Both the position numbers and the translations under genes were made by a program. Positions 1 to 12,117 of a DNA stretch of 64,000 nt are shown piece after piece (position 1 is the first letter of the stretch; the number at the start of each line of letters is the position of its first letter). The notes beneath the pieces were generated by a model that saw only the letters and a list, made by a program, of their open reading frames with translations, was not told where the DNA came from and did not search any database. This DNA is from Amycolatopsis sp. cg9 (GTDB taxonomy: Bacteria; Actinomycetota; Actinomycetes; Mycobacteriales; Pseudonocardiaceae): positions 6,060,501 through 6,124,500 of the forward strand of contig NZ_CP166850.1 in the NCBI RefSeq assembly GCF_041346945.1, in the 5' to 3' direction.

Positions 1-3000
1 GGCGTGTTCGTCGTCGCTCGTCGCCCTGCACCTCGCGGCCCGCGCGCTGCAGAACGGGGAGTGCTCCCTCGCGCTCGCCGGCGGTGTCACGGTGATGTCG
101 ACGCCGAGCACCTTCATCGGCTTCAGCCGGCAGCGCGGCCTGTCCGCCGACGGCCGCTGCAAGTCCTTTTCGGACAGCGCCGACGGCGTCGGCTGGTCCG
201 AGGGCGCCGGGATCCTGGTGCTGGAGCGGATGTCCGACGCGAAACGCAACGGTCACGAGATCCTCGCCGTCGTCCGCGGCAGCGCGGTGAACTCCGACGG
301 CGCGTCCAACGGTCTCACCGCGCCGAACGGCCCGGCCCAGCAACGCGTGATCCGCCAGGCCCTCGCCGCGGCCGGTCTGTCCACTTCGGACATCGACGTC
401 GTCGAGGCGCACGGCACCGGGACCACCCTCGGTGACCCGATCGAAGCCCAGGCACTGCTGGCCACCTACGGCCGTGACCGGGACGAGCCCCTGCTGCTCG
501 GGTCGATCAAGTCGAACCTCGGGCACACCCAGGCCGCGTCCGGCGTCGCCGGGATCATCAAGGTGGTGCAGGCCATGCGCGCAGGCTCGCTGCCGCGGAC
601 CCTGCACGTCACCGAGCCGTCCACGCACGTCGACTGGTCGGGCGGTGCGATCGAGCTGCTCACCGAGCCGCGGGCCTGGCCCGACCGCGGCCGTCCGCGC
701 CGCGCCGCCGTGTCGTCGTTCGGGATCAGCGGCACCAACGCCCACACCGTCCTCGAAGCGCCGCCGGCCGCGCCGGTCCCACCGCGCGCCGCACCGGCGC
801 CGTCGCCGCTGGCTTGGCCGTTGTCCGCGCGCACCCCGGAAGCGCTGCGGGAGCAGGCTTCCCGGCTGCTCGCGCACCTCGCCGGGCACCGCGACGCGAG
901 CCCGGCCGACATCGGGTTCGCGCTGGCCACCACCCGGACGCAGTTCGCCGAACGCGCGGTCGTCACCGGCGGCACCCGCACCGACCTGGAGACCCGCCTG
1001 GCGGTGCTGGCCCGCGGCGGCAGCGTCCCCGGGCTGGTCACCGGGACGGCGGGGGAGCAGGTCGCCGCGTTCCTCTTCGCCGGGCAGGGCAGCCAGCGCG
1101 CCGGCATGGGCCGCGACCTCCACGAGCGCTTCCCGGTGTTCGCCGAAGCGCTCGACACCGTCCTCGCGCGGCTCGACCGGGAGCTGGACCGCCCGCTGCG
1201 CGAGCTGCTCTTCGCCGAGGAGGCGGGAGCGCTCGACGAGACGCAATACGCGCAGCCCGCGCTGTTCGCCTTCGAAGTCGCGCTGTACCACCTGGTCCGC
1301 TCGTGGGGGGTGACGCCGGAGTACCTGGCCGGGCATTCGATCGGCGAGATCGCCGCCGCGCACGTCGCCGGGGTGTTCACCCTCGACGACGCCTGCACGC
1401 TGGTCGCCGCGCGCGGCCGGCTGATGCAGCAGCTGCCCGGGGGCGGCGCGATGATCGCCGTGCAGGCCACCGAAGCCGAGGTCCGGCCGCTGCTGGCCGG
1501 CCGCGAGGACGAGGTCGCGCTGGCCGCGGTCAACGGCCCGGCGTCGGTCGTGGTGTCCGGCGCCGCCGGCCGGGTCGAGGAGATCGCCGCGCACTTCGCC
1601 GCCGACGACCGCAAGACCCGGCGGCTGCGCGTCAGCCACGCCTTCCACTCGCCGCTGATGACCCCGATGCTCGACGACTTCCGCAAGGTCGTCGCCGGGC
1701 TGACCGCGGCCGAGCCGCGGGTCCCGATCGTCTCGACGGTCACCGGCGACCTGGTCACGGCGTCGACGCTGGCTTCGGCCGAGCACTGGGCCGAGCAGGT
1801 CTGGCGGCCGGTGCTGTTCGGCCCGGCCGTGCGGCGGCTGACCGAGCTGGGGGTCACCGCGTTCGCCGAGATCGGCCCCGACGCCACGGTGTCCGCGATG
1901 GCCGCGGAGTCCCTCGGCGCGCGGGACGTCGCGGTCCCGTTCCTGCGCCGCGACCGGTCCGAAGCCGACGCGGTCGTCGAGGCCCTCGGCCGGCTGCACG
2001 TCGCCGGGGTCGCCCTCGACTGGCCCGCGGTGTGCGGCCCGGACGTGCGGGTCGTGCCGCTGCCCACCTACGCCTTCCAGCACCAGTGGATCTGGCCGGG
2101 CGGCGGCCTTTCCCAGGCCGGCGACGTCTCCGCGGCCGGGCTCTGGGCGGCCGGGCACCCGCTGGTCGGTGCCGCGGTCGAGCTGCCGGACTCCGGCGGC
2201 CTGCTGTTCACCGGACGCCTCTCGCTCGCCGCCCAGCCGTGGCTGGCCGGGCACACCGTCGGCGGGGCCGTGGTGGTCCCCGGCACGGCGCTGCTGGAGC
2301 TGGCCGTGCGCGCCGGCGACCAGGCCGGCTGCCCGCGCGTCGACGAACTGACGCTGGAGGCGCCGCTGGTCGTCCCGGACGGCGGCCGGGTTGTCGTCCA
2401 GGTCGCCGTCAGCGGCGCGGAGGACGGCGTCCGCACCCTGCGCGTCTACTCCCGCGACGAAGGCGAGCCAGGTGCGGCCTGGACCCGGCACGCGAGCGGC
2501 ACGCTGGTGTCCGCTGTGGACGAACCGGCCGCCGCTTGGCCCGAGTGGCCACCGGCGGGTGCGGAAGCCGTTGCCCTGGAAGGCTTCTACGACACGATGG
2601 CCGACCGCGGCCTCGGGTACGGCCCGATGTTCCAGGGCCTGACCCGGGCCTGGCGGCACGACGGCGACGTCTACGCCGAGGTCGCCCTGGCCGAGGACGA
2701 CCACGACACGGCCGCGCGGTTCGTCGTCCACCCCGCCCTGCTGGACTCCGCGCTGCACGCCGCGTCGCTGCTGGAGGTCGGGGGCGGCCTGCCGTTCAGC
2801 TGGTCCGGCGCCGCGTTCCTCGCCTCCGGCGCGACTTCGCTCCGGGTCCGGCTCCGGCCGGTCGACGGCGCGGTCGAGGTCACCGCGACCACGCCGGACG
2901 GCACCCCGGTCGTCGCCGTCCGCTCGCTGGCGCTGCGGGCCGTGCCCACCTTGGCGTCCCCGGCGCCGACCGGATATCGGCTCATCTGGCCCGCTCTGCC

Positions 3001-4708
3001 CGAAGTCCCGCTGCCACCCGGCACATCCCCGGTGACGTTGCTCCGGGTGCCTTCCGCGGAGGGACCGGTCCCGGCCGCCGTCCGCGCGGTCACGGCCCAG
3101 GTGCTGGCGGACGTCCAGCGTGCGCTCGCCGACGAGCCGACCCTCGTGGTCGTCACTCGCAACGGCGTCGCGGTCGAGCCGGCCGAGCACGTCGACCTCG
3201 CCCACGCCGCCGTCTGGGGCCTGCTGCGCGCGGCCCAGCTGGAGAACCCGGGCCGGATCGTCCTCGTCGACTCGGACACCGGCGAAGTCCCGGAGACAGC
3301 CCTCGCGGCCGCCCTCGCGGCCGCCGAACCCCAGGTCGCCCTGCGCGCCGGTCACCTCCACACCGCCCGGCTCGCCCCCGCACTTTCACGTGAAAGTGCC
3401 GACCTGGGCCCCGCACTTTCACGTGAAAGTGCGGCGTCCTGGGAGCCGGACGGGACCGTGCTGATCACCGGCGGGACCGGTGGGCTGGGTGCGGTCTTCG
3501 CCCGGCATCTCGCCGGACGCGGGGTGCGGCACCTGCTGCTGCTCGGCCGCCGCGGCGAGGACGCGCCCGGTGCCGGTGACCTCGTCGCCGAACTGGCGGA
3601 GCTGGGCGCGCGAGCCCGGGTCGTGGCCTGCGACGTCAGTGACCGGGACGCGCTCGCGAAGGTCCTGGAAGAGGTCGAGCCGACCGCGGTCGTGCACGCG
3701 GCGGGCGTCCTCGACGACGGCGTCCTCGGGGCCCTGACCCCGGAACGCCTGGACACCGTCTTCGCCCCCAAGGTCGACGCGGCCTGGCACCTGCACGAAC
3801 TCACCGCACCCGGCACCCGGCTGGTCTTCTTCTCCTCGATCGCGGGCACCCTCGGCGCGGCGGGCCAGGCCAACTACGCTGCCGCCAACGCCTTCCTCGA
3901 CGCGCTCGCCCACCAGCGAGCCGCCGAGGGCAAGGCCGGGGTCTCGATCGCCTGGGGTGCGTGGAGCACCGGCATGGCCGGCGCGCTCACCGACGCCGAA
4001 CTGGCCCGGATGCACCGTTCCGGCCTGCCGCCACTGTCCACGGCGGACGGTGTCGCACTGTTCGACGCCGCACTGGACACCGGCTCGCCCGCGGTCGCGG
4101 CCCTGCGGCTCGACCTCGCCGTGCTGCGCGGCCAGGACCCGCTCCTGCCCGCCCTGCGCGGCCTGGTCACCACCACGCCGAGGCGCACCACCGCCGCCGA
4201 GCCCGGCGGCGACCTGGCCGCCCGGTTGGCCCCGCTGCCGGCCGAAGAACGGCTCCCGGTCACGATCGGGCTGGTCGGCAAGCAGGTCGAGGCCGTGCTC
4301 GGGCACGACGGCACGATCGGGGCCGACGTCAGCTTCACCGACCTCGGCTTCGACTCGCTGACGTCGGTCGAGCTGCGCAACCGCCTGGAAGCCCGCACCG
4401 GCCTGCGGCTGCCCGCGACGCTCGTCTTCGACCACCCGACGATCACCCGGGTCGCCGAGTTCCTCGTCGCCGCCGCGCTCGGGGACGGCGCCGCCGCCCG
4501 CCCGGCGCTGGCCGAGATCGAGAAGCTGGAAAGCCTGCTGTCGGCCGTGGCCGCCGACGACGACGCCCGGGCGGCGATCACCGTGCGGCTGCAAGCCCTG
4601 CTCGTCAAGTGGACCGGACCCGGCGACGCGGGGGAGACCCCGGCCGCCGGCGCGCTGGGCGCCGACGAGCTCCTCGCGTTCATCGACAACGATCTGGGGG
4701 TGAAGTGA
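1..4708 (+). CDS. Modular type I PKS, C-terminal part: KS(partial)-AT-DH-KR-ACP-docking
   Basis: Partial at the left edge. The reading frame starts at base 2 and enters inside the ketosynthase, with the active-site Cys codon at 5-7 (ACSSS). The KS motifs EAHGTGT and NLGHTQAA follow. The AT has GHSIG (Ser codon 1337) and HAFH (1637-1648), the malonyl-CoA signature. The DH has the catalytic HxxxGxxxxP motif (His codon 2252) and DSALH. The KR (about 3457-4000) has GGTGGLG, the LDD motif of B-type reductases, and the Ser/Tyr/Asn set (FSS, NYAAAN). The ACP has GFDSL with the phosphopantetheine Ser at codon 4355. The tail (about 4500-4705) looks like a class 1 C-terminal docking domain: helical segments and an acidic end ([15 protein letters not shown]). 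There is no ER, so the module should leave an E double bond. The stop lies 3 nt before the next PKS gene, which probably takes the chain through docking helices. A palindromic insertion lies in the DH-KR linker. Confidence 0.95.
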   Translation, partial: ACSSSLVALHLAARALQNGECSLALAGGVTVMSTPSTFIGFSRQRGLSADGRCKSFSDSADGVGWSEGAGILVLERMSDAKRNGHEILAVVRGSAVNSDGASNGLTAPNGPAQQRVIRQALAAAGLSTSDIDVVEAHGTGTTLGDPIEAQALLATYGRDRDEPLLLGSIKSNLGHTQAASGVAGIIKVVQAMRAGSLPRTLHVTEPSTHVDWSGGAIELLTEPRAWPDRGRPRRAAVSSFGISGTNAHTVLEAPPAAPVPPRAAPAPSPLAWPLSARTPEALREQASRLLAHLAGHRDASPADIGFALATTRTQFAERAVVTGGTRTDLETRLAVLARGGSVPGLVTGTAGEQVAAFLFAGQGSQRAGMGRDLHERFPVFAEALDTVLARLDRELDRPLRELLFAEEAGALDETQYAQPALFAFEVALYHLVRSWGVTPEYLAGHSIGEIAAAHVAGVFTLDDACTLVAARGRLMQQLPGGGAMIAVQATEAEVRPLLAGREDEVALAAVNGPASVVVSGAAGRVEEIAAHFAADDRKTRRLRVSHAFHSPLMTPMLDDFRKVVAGLTAAEPRVPIVSTVTGDLVTASTLASAEHWAEQVWRPVLFGPAVRRLTELGVTAFAEIGPDATVSAMAAESLGARDVAVPFLRRDRSEADAVVEALGRLHVAGVALDWPAVCGPDVRVVPLPTYAFQHQWIWPGGGLSQAGDVSAAGLWAAGHPLVGAAVELPDSGGLLFTGRLSLAAQPWLAGHTVGGAVVVPGTALLELAVRAGDQAGCPRVDELTLEAPLVVPDGGRVVVQVAVSGAEDGVRTLRVYSRDEGEPGAAWTRHASGTLVSAVDEPAAAWPEWPPAGAEAVALEGFYDTMADRGLGYGPMFQGLTRAWRHDGDVYAEVALAEDDHDTAARFVVHPALLDSALHAASLLEVGGGLPFSWSGAAFLASGATSLRVRLRPVDGAVEVTATTPDGTPVVAVRSLALRAVPTLASPAPTGYRLIWPALPEVPLPPGTSPVTLLRVPSAEGPVPAAVRAVTAQVLADVQRALADEPTLVVVTRNGVAVEPAEHVDLAHAAVWGLLRAAQLENPGRIVLVDSDTGEVPETALAAALAAAEPQVALRAGHLHTARLAPALSRESADLGPALSRESAASWEPDGTVLITGGTGGLGAVFARHLAGRGVRHLLLLGRRGEDAPGAGDLVAELAELGARARVVACDVSDRDALAKVLEEVEPTAVVHAAGVLDDGVLGALTPERLDTVFAPKVDAAWHLHELTAPGTRLVFFSSIAGTLGAAGQANYAAANAFLDALAHQRAAEGKAGVSIAWGAWSTGMAGALTDAELARMHRSGLPPLSTADGVALFDAALDTGSPAVAALRLDLAVLRGQDPLLPALRGLVTTTPRRTTAAEPGGDLAARLAPLPAEERLPVTIGLVGKQVEAVLGHDGTIGADVSFTDLGFDSLTSVELRNRLEARTGLRLPATLVFDHPTITRVAEFLVAAALGDGAAARPALAEIEKLESLLSAVAADDDARAAITVRLQALLVKWTGPGDAGETPAAGALGADELLAFIDNDLGVK
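3380..3433. repeat. Doubled 20-bp palindrome inside PKS coding sequence, copy A
   Basis: The perfect palindrome GCACTTTCACGTGAAAGTGC occurs at 3380-3399 and again at 3413-3432, a 33-bp step. The second copy extends to a 22-bp palindrome, 3412-3433. The element is in frame and encodes [11 protein letters not shown] followed by PALSRESA, directly before the KR Rossmann fold. The same doubled element is found at 28818-28871 in another module. Other DH-KR modules in the window lack it. Confidence 0.95.
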
Positions 4709-4711
4709 CCC

Positions 4712-7700
4712 GTGGCGACCGAAGCCGAGCTGCTCGACTACCTCCGCCGGGTGACCGCCGACCTGCAACGCACCCGCGAGCGCCTGGTCGCCGCGGAGTC
4801 CGCGGGCGACGAGCCGATCGCCGTGGTCGGCATGAGCTGCCGCTACCCCGGCGACGTCGACACCCCCGAAGCCCTGTGGCGGCTGGTCGACGACGGCACC
4901 GACGCCATCTCCGGCTTCCCGGACGACCGCGGCTGGCCGCTGGCCGACCTGCTCGGCGACGTCGGCGGGCCCGGCACGTCGGCCACCGCGGAGGGCGGCT
5001 TCCTGCACGGTGCGGGCGGGTTCGACGCGGCGTTCTTCGGGATGAGCCCGCGCGAGGCGCTGGCCACCGACCCGCAGCAGCGGCTGCTGCTCGAAACCGC
5101 ATGGGAGGCCTGCGAAAGCGCGGGCATCGACCCGCTTTCCCTGCGCGGCAGCGACACCGGCGTGTTCGTCGGCGTGATGTACAACGACTACGCGATCGCG
5201 CTGCAGGGCGTCACCGAGGACCTGGAGGGCTACCAGAGCAACGGCAGCGCCGGCAGCGTCGCTTCGGGGCGCATCTCCTACACCTTCGGGTTCGAAGGCC
5301 CGACCGTCAGCGTCGACACCGCGTGCTCGTCGTCTCTGGTCACCCTCCACCTGGCCGCCCAGGCCCTGCGCCGCGGCGAGTGCTCCCTCGCACTGGCGGG
5401 CGGGGTCGCGATCATGTCGACGCCGATGGTGTTCATCGAGTACAGCCGCCAGGGCGCGCTCTCGCCGACCGGCCGCTCCCGCGCGTTCGCCGAGGGCGCC
5501 GACGGCACCGGCTGGTCCGAAGGCGTCGGCATGCTGGCGCTGGAGAAGCTGTCCGACGCGCGGCGCCACGGCCACGAGGTCCTGGCCGTGCTGCGGGGTT
5601 CCGCGGTCAACTCCGACGGCGCGTCCAACGGCCTCACCGCTCCCAACGGCCCGTCGCAGCAACGCGTGATCCGCGCCGCGCTGGCCGACGCCAAGCTGTC
5701 ACCGTCCGATGTGGACGTCGTCGAGGCGCACGGCACCGGCACGGCGCTCGGTGACCCGATCGAGGCGCAGGCGCTGATCGGAGTCTACGGCCAGGACCGG
5801 CCCGAGAACCGTCCGTTGTGGCTCGGCTCGCTGAAGTCGAACATCGGGCACACCCAGGCCGCGGCCGGCGTCGGCGGCGTGCTGAAGATGATCCTCGCCA
5901 TGCGCAACGGCGTCCTGCCCCGCACCCTGCACGCCGAACAGCCGTCCACCAAGATCGACTGGACCGCCGGCGACGTCGAGCTGCTCACCGAACCCCGGCC
6001 GTGGCCGCGGACCGGGGCACCGCGCCGGGCCGCCGTGTCGTCCTTCGGCGTCAGCGGGACCAACGCGCACGTCGTCCTCGAACAGGCCCCGCCCGTCGAA
6101 CCCGCCGCCGCCGTCGCGGCGGAGCCGGCCGCGATCCCGTGGGTGCTGTCGGCGAAGTCGCCGGAAGCCTTGGCCGCGCAGGCTGCCCGGCTGCTGGCCC
6201 ACCTCGACGAGCACCCCACGCAGCCGCTGTCCGGGATCGCCCGCACGCTGCTGGCCCGCAGCCGCTTCGACCACCGTGCCGTCGTCGCCGGGACCGGGCA
6301 CGCCGCCCTCCGCGAAGGGCTGTCCGCGCTCGCGGCCGGCGTCCCGGCGCCGACCGTGGCCACCGGCACGGTGACGTCCGCGCCCGGCCCGGTGTTCGTG
6401 TTCCCCGGCCAGGGCTCGCAGTGGCCCGAGATGGCGGTGGAGCTCCTCGAAACCCAGCCGGTCTTCCGCGCCCGCGTCGAAGAATGCGCCGAAGCCCTGG
6501 AGCCGTACGTCGACTGGTCGCTGCTGGACGTCCTGACCGGCGTCGAAGGCGCGCCCTCGGTGGACCGGGTCGATGTCGTGCAGCCGGTGCTGTTCTCGGT
6601 GATGGTGTCGCTCGCGCACCTCTGGCGCTCCTACGGCGTCCGGCCCGCCGCGGTGCTCGGGCACTCGCAGGGCGAGATCGCCGCCGCGTGCTTCGCCGGG
6701 GTGCTGTCGCTGCCCGAAGCCGCGCGGATCGTGACCCTGCGCAGCCGCCTGATCGGCGACCGGCTGGCCGGGCACGGCGGCCTGCTGTCGGTGATGGCGT
6801 CGGAAGCCGAAGTCGGCGAGCTGCTCGGCGACTTCGCAGGCACCTTGTCGATCGCGGCGGTCAACGGGCCGCGCACGGTCACCGTGGCCGGCGAGCCGGA
6901 AGCGCTGACCACGCTGGAAAAGCGCCTCTCGGCGGCCGGGCTGATGCGCTGGCGCGTCGAGGGCGTCGACTTCGCCGCGCACAGCCCCCAGGTGCGCGTG
7001 CTGCACGACGAACTCCTCGACGTCCTGGGCGAACTGCACCCCGGTGAGTCCGCGATCCCGTTCTTCTCCACGGCCGACCAGCGCTGGCTCGACGGCCCCG
7101 AGATGGACGGCGAGTACTGGTACCGCAACCTGGAACGCACCGTCCGGTTCGATGCCGGGGTCCGCGCCGCGCTCGACCGCGGCGCCCGCCACTTCGTCGA
7201 GATCAGCCCGCAGCCGGTGCTCAGCCTCGGCCTGCAGGCGCTGCTGGAGCAGTCGGGCACCGGGGCGACGGCGTCGGCGACCCTGCTGCTCGGCCACGGC
7301 GGCCCGGACCGGTTCCTGGCCGCGCTCGGCGCCGCGTTCGCCCGCGGCGCCGACGTCGACTGGCAGCTCCCCAACGGCGACCGCGTCGCCCTCCCGACGT
7401 ACCCCTTCCAGCGCACGGACTTCTGGCCCCGCGGCACGCTGCAGGTGACCGGCGACATCACCGCGCTCGGCCTCGCCGCCGCCGGCCACCCGCTGCTCGG
7501 CGCCGTGACGGCGTTGCCCGACACCGAAGGGTTCCTCTTCACCTCGCGGCTCTCGGTCCCGACGCACCCGTGGCTGGCCGAGCACACCTTCGGCGGCGCG
7601 GTCCTGCTGCCCGGCACGGCGTTCCTGGAGCTGGCCGTCCGCGCCGGCGACGAGGCCGGCTGCCCGGTCGTCGACGAGCTGACCCTGGCCGTGCCACTGG

Positions 7701-10700
7701 TCATCCCGCCCGGGCAGGCCGTGCGCACCCAGGTGGTGCTCGGCCCGCTGACCCCGGCCGGCCGCCGCACGCTGTCCGTCTACGCCCGGCCCGACGCCGG
7801 CGACGAGCCGTGGACCTGCCACGCCACCGGCGTGCTGCGGGCGGGCGAAGTGCCCGAGGCGGGGGACTTCCCCGCCGAATGGCCGCCGGACGGGGCCGAG
7901 CCGATCGACTTGACCGGGTTCTACGAGCAGGCCGCCGAGCACGGGTTCGGCTACGGCGCGCTCTTCCGCGGCCTCGAAAAGGCGTGGCGGCACGGCGAAG
8001 ACGTCTACGCCGAAGTCGCGCTGCCGGAAGCCAACCGCCCCGAAGCGGCCGCCTGCGCCCTGCACCCCGCGCTGCTCGACGCGGCGCTGCACGCGGCGTC
8101 GTTCACCGGCGAAGGCCGCAGCAGGCTGCCCTTCTCGTGGACCGACGTCGAGCTGTACGCGGTCGGCGCGTCCCGGGCCCGCGTGCGGATCAGCCCGACC
8201 GGCACCGACGGCGTCCGCGTCGACCTCGCCGACACCACCGGCACGCCGATCGTCTCGGTCGGCTCGCTGCTGCTGCGGGCGGCCGGCGCCATCGAGACCG
8301 CCCCGGCCCACGGCGACAGCCTCTTCCGCTGGGAGTGGCAGCCGGTGCCGGCCCCGGAGCCCGGCCGGCTCGCCGACGGCACGTGGGTCGTCGCCGGCGC
8401 CGACGAGTACGGGCTGACCGGCGCGGTCTACACCCTCGGCCGCGCGGTCGAGACGTTCCTCGGCCTCGGCGCGCTTTCCCGCGCCCTCGACGACGGCCTG
8501 CCCGCACCCCAGGTGATCCTGGTGCCGCTGGTGCCGGTGCGGCCGGAGAACGACCGCGACGCCGCCCGCGACCTGACGAAGTGGGTGCTGGGCGAGGTCC
8601 AGGCGTTCCTCGAGGAGGACCGGCTGCGCACCACGCGGCTGGTGTTCGTCACCCGCGGTGCCACCGAGGACGCGCTCGCCGGCGCGACCGCGTGGGGCCT
8701 GCTGCGGTCGGCGCAGACGGAGAACCCCGGCCGGATCGTGCTGGCCGACCTCGAACGCGAAGGCGACCAGTCCATCCGCGACCTGCTGCCGCTGCTGCCC
8801 GGCCTGCTCGCCTCGGGCGAGCCCCAGGTGGTGCTGCGCGACGGCGTCCCGCACGTCGGCCGGCTGACCCGCGCCCGCGGCGGGGAATCCACTGTGGACT
8901 GGACCGCGGCGGGGAAGGTACTCGTCACCGGTGGTACCGGGGCACTGGCCCGGGCGGTCGCGCGGCACCTGGTCGCCGAGCACGGCGTCCGCGAACTGCT
9001 GCTGGTCAGCCGCAGCGGGCCGGACGCGCCTGGCGCGGCGGAGTTCGCCGCCGAGCTGGCCGCCACTGTGGACATCCGCGCCTGCGACGTGTCCGATCGG
9101 GACGCGCTGGCCCGGCTGCTCGAGGCCGAACCCTCGGTGCGGGCGGTCGTGCACACCGCCGGCGCGCTGGAGGACGGCGTCCTCGGTTCGCTGACCCCGA
9201 AGAAGCTCGACACGGTGTTCGCGCCGAAGCTCGACGCGGCCTGGCACCTGCACGAGCTGACCCGTGACCGTGAACTGACGGCGTTCGTCCTGTTCTCCTC
9301 GTTCGCCGGGTTGGCGGGCAACGCGGGGCAGGGCAACTACGCCGCCGCAAACGCTTTCCTCGACGCCCTCGCCCGCCATCGGCGCGCCCTCGGCCTGCCG
9401 GGGACGTCGATCGCGTGGGGTACCTGGGCCGGGGACCGCAGTGTGATGGCCGCGCAGCTGGACGAGACCAGCCGCCGCCGTCAGGAACGCGGGGGAGCGC
9501 TGGCGCTGTCGCCCGAGCAGGGGGTGGCCCTGTTCGACGCCTCGCTGGCCCGCCCGGAGCCGGTGCTCGCCGCCATCCGGCTCGACCTGGCCGCGATGCG
9601 CGCGGCCGGCGAGGTGCCGCGGCTGATGCACGCGCTGCTCCCGCCGCCGTCCCGCCGCTCGGCGGCCGCGGCCGAACAGGACACGGGCTCGTTCGCCCGG
9701 ACGTACGCGCAGCTGCCGTCCGGCGACCGGCCGGGCGCGGTGCTGGAGCTGGTCCGCGGCCTGGCCGCCGCGGTGCTCGGGCACCCGGGCGCGGCCGCCG
9801 TCCCGGCCGACGGCAGCTTCCCGGAGCTGGGCTTCGACTCGCTGACCGCGATGGACCTGCGCAACCGCCTCCAGACCGCGACCGGCCTGATCCTGCAGGT
9901 CGGCGTGGTGTTCGACCACCCGACACCGGACGAGCTGGCCGCCCACCTGGCCGCCGAGCTGACCGCGGAAGCGGCGTCCGGCGAGGGCGCGGCGACGGTG
10001 TCGGTGCAGGCTCCGGAGACGATCGCGGGCCTGTTCACCGACGCGCTCAAGGCCGGGCGGCAGGCGGACGCGATCGCGTTCCTGCGCGCGGCGGCGACGT
10101 TGCGCCCGAAGTTCCGCACGCCCGAGGAGCTGACCCGCCCGATCCGCCCGCTCCGGCTGGCCCGCCGCGACCCGGACGCCCCGCCCGGCCCGCACCTGAT
10201 CTGCGTCCCGGCGCTGGTGGCGATGGCGGGGGTGCAGCAGTACTCGCTGTTCGCGGCGTCCTGCCGCGGCCGCCACGACGTCTCGGCGATCCCGATCCCC
10301 GGCTTCTCCGACGGCGAGGCGCTCCCGGCCGACCGCCAGGCGCTCGTCGAAGCCGAGGCCGACGCGATCTCGGCGTACACCGGCGGCGAACCGGCGATCG
10401 TGCTCGGCGTTTCCACCGGCGGCCTGCTGGTGCACGCGATCGCGACCGAGCTGTGCCGCCGCGGCACACCCCCGGCCGGTGTCGCGCTGCTGGACCCGTA
10501 CGCGGTGGACAGCGAGTTCGTCGCGAGCGCCGGCGGCGGCCTGATGCAGGGGCTGTACAAGCGCAACCAGCAGTACACCGAGGTGACGAGCGCGGGCCTG
10601 TCGGCGATGGCGTGGTGCTTCGACCTGATGGAGGGCTGGGAGCTGGGCCCGCTGCCGTGCCCGACGCTGCTGGTCCGCGCGTCGGAGCCGATCGTGGCGG

Positions 10701-10843
10701 CGCAGGAGTCGGTGGACTGGCGCTCGGCGTGGGCCCACGCGGACACCGTGACGGACGTGCCGGGCAACCACTTCACGATCGTCGAGGAGCACATCGCGGA
10801 CGCGGTCGCGGCGGTGCGGGCCTGGCTGCCCCCGGTCGGCTAG
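4712..10843 (+). CDS. Type I PKS terminal module: docking-KS-AT-DH-KR-ACP-TE
   Basis: 2,043 residues from GTG 4712. The N-terminus (about residues 5-29) is a helical class 1 docking segment, as expected for a protein receiving a chain from another PKS. The KS has ACSSS (Cys codon 5324), EAHGTGT and NIGHTQAA. The AT differs from all others here: GHSQG (Ser codon 6665), typical of methylmalonyl ATs, and FAAH (6971-6982) where methylmalonyl ATs usually have YASH and malonyl ATs HAFH. The DH has [10 protein letters not shown] (His codon 7583) and DAALH. The KR has GGTGALA, LED in place of LDD, and NYAAAN. The ACP Ser is codon 9839. A thioesterase fills about 10190-10840: the nucleophile motif is GVSTG (Ser1901) instead of the usual GHSxG, with an Asp near 1928 and His2020 (GNHF). 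It should make an alpha-substituted enoyl thioester and release it by hydrolysis or cyclisation; the release mode cannot be read from sequence. Confidence 0.95.
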   Translation: MATEAELLDYLRRVTADLQRTRERLVAAESAGDEPIAVVGMSCRYPGDVDTPEALWRLVDDGTDAISGFPDDRGWPLADLLGDVGGPGTSATAEGGFLHGAGGFDAAFFGMSPREALATDPQQRLLLETAWEACESAGIDPLSLRGSDTGVFVGVMYNDYAIALQGVTEDLEGYQSNGSAGSVASGRISYTFGFEGPTVSVDTACSSSLVTLHLAAQALRRGECSLALAGGVAIMSTPMVFIEYSRQGALSPTGRSRAFAEGADGTGWSEGVGMLALEKLSDARRHGHEVLAVLRGSAVNSDGASNGLTAPNGPSQQRVIRAALADAKLSPSDVDVVEAHGTGTALGDPIEAQALIGVYGQDRPENRPLWLGSLKSNIGHTQAAAGVGGVLKMILAMRNGVLPRTLHAEQPSTKIDWTAGDVELLTEPRPWPRTGAPRRAAVSSFGVSGTNAHVVLEQAPPVEPAAAVAAEPAAIPWVLSAKSPEALAAQAARLLAHLDEHPTQPLSGIARTLLARSRFDHRAVVAGTGHAALREGLSALAAGVPAPTVATGTVTSAPGPVFVFPGQGSQWPEMAVELLETQPVFRARVEECAEALEPYVDWSLLDVLTGVEGAPSVDRVDVVQPVLFSVMVSLAHLWRSYGVRPAAVLGHSQGEIAAACFAGVLSLPEAARIVTLRSRLIGDRLAGHGGLLSVMASEAEVGELLGDFAGTLSIAAVNGPRTVTVAGEPEALTTLEKRLSAAGLMRWRVEGVDFAAHSPQVRVLHDELLDVLGELHPGESAIPFFSTADQRWLDGPEMDGEYWYRNLERTVRFDAGVRAALDRGARHFVEISPQPVLSLGLQALLEQSGTGATASATLLLGHGGPDRFLAALGAAFARGADVDWQLPNGDRVALPTYPFQRTDFWPRGTLQVTGDITALGLAAAGHPLLGAVTALPDTEGFLFTSRLSVPTHPWLAEHTFGGAVLLPGTAFLELAVRAGDEAGCPVVDELTLAVPLVIPPGQAVRTQVVLGPLTPAGRRTLSVYARPDAGDEPWTCHATGVLRAGEVPEAGDFPAEWPPDGAEPIDLTGFYEQAAEHGFGYGALFRGLEKAWRHGEDVYAEVALPEANRPEAAACALHPALLDAALHAASFTGEGRSRLPFSWTDVELYAVGASRARVRISPTGTDGVRVDLADTTGTPIVSVGSLLLRAAGAIETAPAHGDSLFRWEWQPVPAPEPGRLADGTWVVAGADEYGLTGAVYTLGRAVETFLGLGALSRALDDGLPAPQVILVPLVPVRPENDRDAARDLTKWVLGEVQAFLEEDRLRTTRLVFVTRGATEDALAGATAWGLLRSAQTENPGRIVLADLEREGDQSIRDLLPLLPGLLASGEPQVVLRDGVPHVGRLTRARGGESTVDWTAAGKVLVTGGTGALARAVARHLVAEHGVRELLLVSRSGPDAPGAAEFAAELAATVDIRACDVSDRDALARLLEAEPSVRAVVHTAGALEDGVLGSLTPKKLDTVFAPKLDAAWHLHELTRDRELTAFVLFSSFAGLAGNAGQGNYAAANAFLDALARHRRALGLPGTSIAWGTWAGDRSVMAAQLDETSRRRQERGGALALSPEQGVALFDASLARPEPVLAAIRLDLAAMRAAGEVPRLMHALLPPPSRRSAAAAEQDTGSFARTYAQLPSGDRPGAVLELVRGLAAAVLGHPGAAAVPADGSFPELGFDSLTAMDLRNRLQTATGLILQVGVVFDHPTPDELAAHLAAELTAEAASGEGAATVSVQAPETIAGLFTDALKAGRQADAIAFLRAAATLRPKFRTPEELTRPIRPLRLARRDPDAPPGPHLICVPALVAMAGVQQYSLFAASCRGRHDVSAIPIPGFSDGEALPADRQALVEAEADAISAYTGGEPAIVLGVSTGGLLVHAIATELCRRGTPPAGVALLDPYAVDSEFVASAGGGLMQGLYKRNQQYTEVTSAGLSAMAWCFDLMEGWELGPLPCPTLLVRASEPIVAAQESVDWRSAWAHADTVTDVPGNHFTIVEEHIADAVAAVRAWLPPVG

Positions 10844-10852
10844 CGTGCGGGG

Positions 10853-11269
10853 GTGCCCGGCCTGCTCGACACCCTCCGCGAGTTCCCCTCGGCAGCGGTG
10901 ACCGACGAGATCGGCGCCCTGTCGAGGTGGCGGCTGAGCGGACGGGACTGGCAGGCCACCGTGCTCGTCGAGCCGGGCCGCTGGCTCGGGCTGGCGTTCG
11001 AGGCGCGCGATCCGGCGACCGGCCGGCGCGCCACCTACGACCTCGACACCGACGGGCAGCTCGGCTACGCGGCGGAGGTCGAACGCGACATCGTCGAATT
11101 CCTCGGCAACCTGAGGCGGGGACGCGTTCTGCGCGGGCGCGACGGGCGGAAGTTCGTGCTCGTCTTCCCCCTGGACGGTGCCTACGTCCGGGTCGTGCGG
11201 GGACGCTTCCTGACTCGCGCTTCGACGCACGCCACCCGCCCCGGCGGTGACTTCGTCCCGCTGGGCTGA
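10853..11269 (+). CDS. Hypothetical protein, 138 aa
   Basis: Starts with GTG nine bases after the stop of the TE-containing PKS, so it may be read from the same transcript. No family recognised. The protein is soluble-looking, has no signal peptide or membrane segment, and mixes charged and aromatic residues in alternating strands (for example WQATVLVEPGRWLGLAFEAR and KFVLVFPLDGAYVRVVRGRF), suggesting a small beta-rich fold. No ribosome-binding site is obvious before the GTG. Coding potential is supported by codon-position GC bias and by placement between two clear features; function unknown. Confidence 0.6.
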   Translation: MPGLLDTLREFPSAAVTDEIGALSRWRLSGRDWQATVLVEPGRWLGLAFEARDPATGRRATYDLDTDGQLGYAAEVERDIVEFLGNLRRGRVLRGRDGRKFVLVFPLDGAYVRVVRGRFLTRASTHATRPGGDFVPLG

Positions 11270-11280
11270 GCGCGCGAAGA

Positions 11281-11310
11281 AACCCCGGCACCTGGGGTCG
11301 TGCCGGGGTT
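11281..11310. terminator. Bidirectional hairpin terminator
   Basis: Perfect 11-bp arms (AACCCCGGCAC at 11281-11291 and its complement at 11300-11310) around an 8-nt loop, lying between two convergent genes that end at 11269 and 11338. There is no long U tract, which is usual in high-GC actinomycetes. Confidence 0.7.
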
Positions 11311-11337
11311 CTCCGCCGCGGGAAGGCAGCCGCGAGA

Positions 11338-12117
11338 CTAGGGGACGGGGTCGGGGGTGGGGCGTTCCAGCACGGGCGTCTTCGTGTCCGCCGCGAGGGC
11401 CGGCTCGACCGGCACCGCGGCCTTCGCCGCCGCGCGCTTGGCCGCCTGGCGGCCCAGTGCCCGGTAGCGCGCCCGGTGGTTGAACCACTCCGCGATCAGC
11501 AGGTTGACCACCCACGGCACCCACGACGTCAGCGTGGACACCTGGTCCTGCACCGCCGGCGGGCCGTCGACGCCCATCGTGAACACCTCGGGCTCCAGCC
11601 ACAGGATGGCCGGGCCCAGCCAGAAGCGGGACGCCAGGATCGAGAAGCACAGCGCGAAGCTGCGCAGCATCCACTCGCGGTGCTCGACGATCCGGCCCTG
11701 CCGCGCCCGGCGGAAGCCGACGATCGTCGTGCCCAGCCACAGCAGCCCCAGCAGCGCGTTGCCCGCCTTCTGGCCCGGGCCGTGCGTGAGGAACGGCGTG
11801 ATGGTCAGGATCGCGAGCCCGGCCGGCAGCGCGCCGCCCAGGACGTAGACGCGGCCGGAGATCCGGTGCAGCTTCGGGTTGCGGTTGCGCAGCCACGGCC
11901 AGACCTGGATCGCCGCCGTCACGAACGCGACCGACCCGAAGACGATGTGCGCCACCAGCAGCGGGTAGTAGAACGGCAGGTCGAGGCGGGTGGCCGCGGT
12001 CGACTTGCTCGGGTCGAAGCCCAGGTAGTTCGGCAGCCGGAACGCGAGGAACCCGAACACCAGGAAGTAGAAGGGGACGATCCAGGGGCGTCTCAACGCC
12101 CGTCCGATGCTTGCCAT
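11338..12117 (-). CDS. DUF2306 family integral membrane protein
   Basis: 259 residues from ATG 12117 (reverse strand). A strong AGGAAGG ribosome-binding site just upstream chooses this start over a longer open frame. About six or seven hydrophobic segments are visible, including residues 12-30 and further spans in the middle and C-terminal half. Family signatures are a His-containing helix (AHIVFGSVAF), the HRISGRVYVLGG motif, and HREWMLRSFALCFSI, matching DUF2306 membrane proteins of unknown function, some of which have been suggested to handle haem or electrons. The C-terminal 45 residues are Ala/Pro/Lys-rich and probably cytosolic. It interrupts the PKS gene run and is convergent with the preceding gene; there is no sign that it belongs to the biosynthesis. 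Confidence 0.85.
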   Translation of the reverse strand: MASIGRALRRPWIVPFYFLVFGFLAFRLPNYLGFDPSKSTAATRLDLPFYYPLLVAHIVFGSVAFVTAAIQVWPWLRNRNPKLHRISGRVYVLGGALPAGLAILTITPFLTHGPGQKAGNALLGLLWLGTTIVGFRRARQGRIVEHREWMLRSFALCFSILASRFWLGPAILWLEPEVFTMGVDGPPAVQDQVSTLTSWVPWVVNLLIAEWFNHRARYRALGRQAAKRAAAKAAVPVEPALAADTKTPVLERPTPDPVP

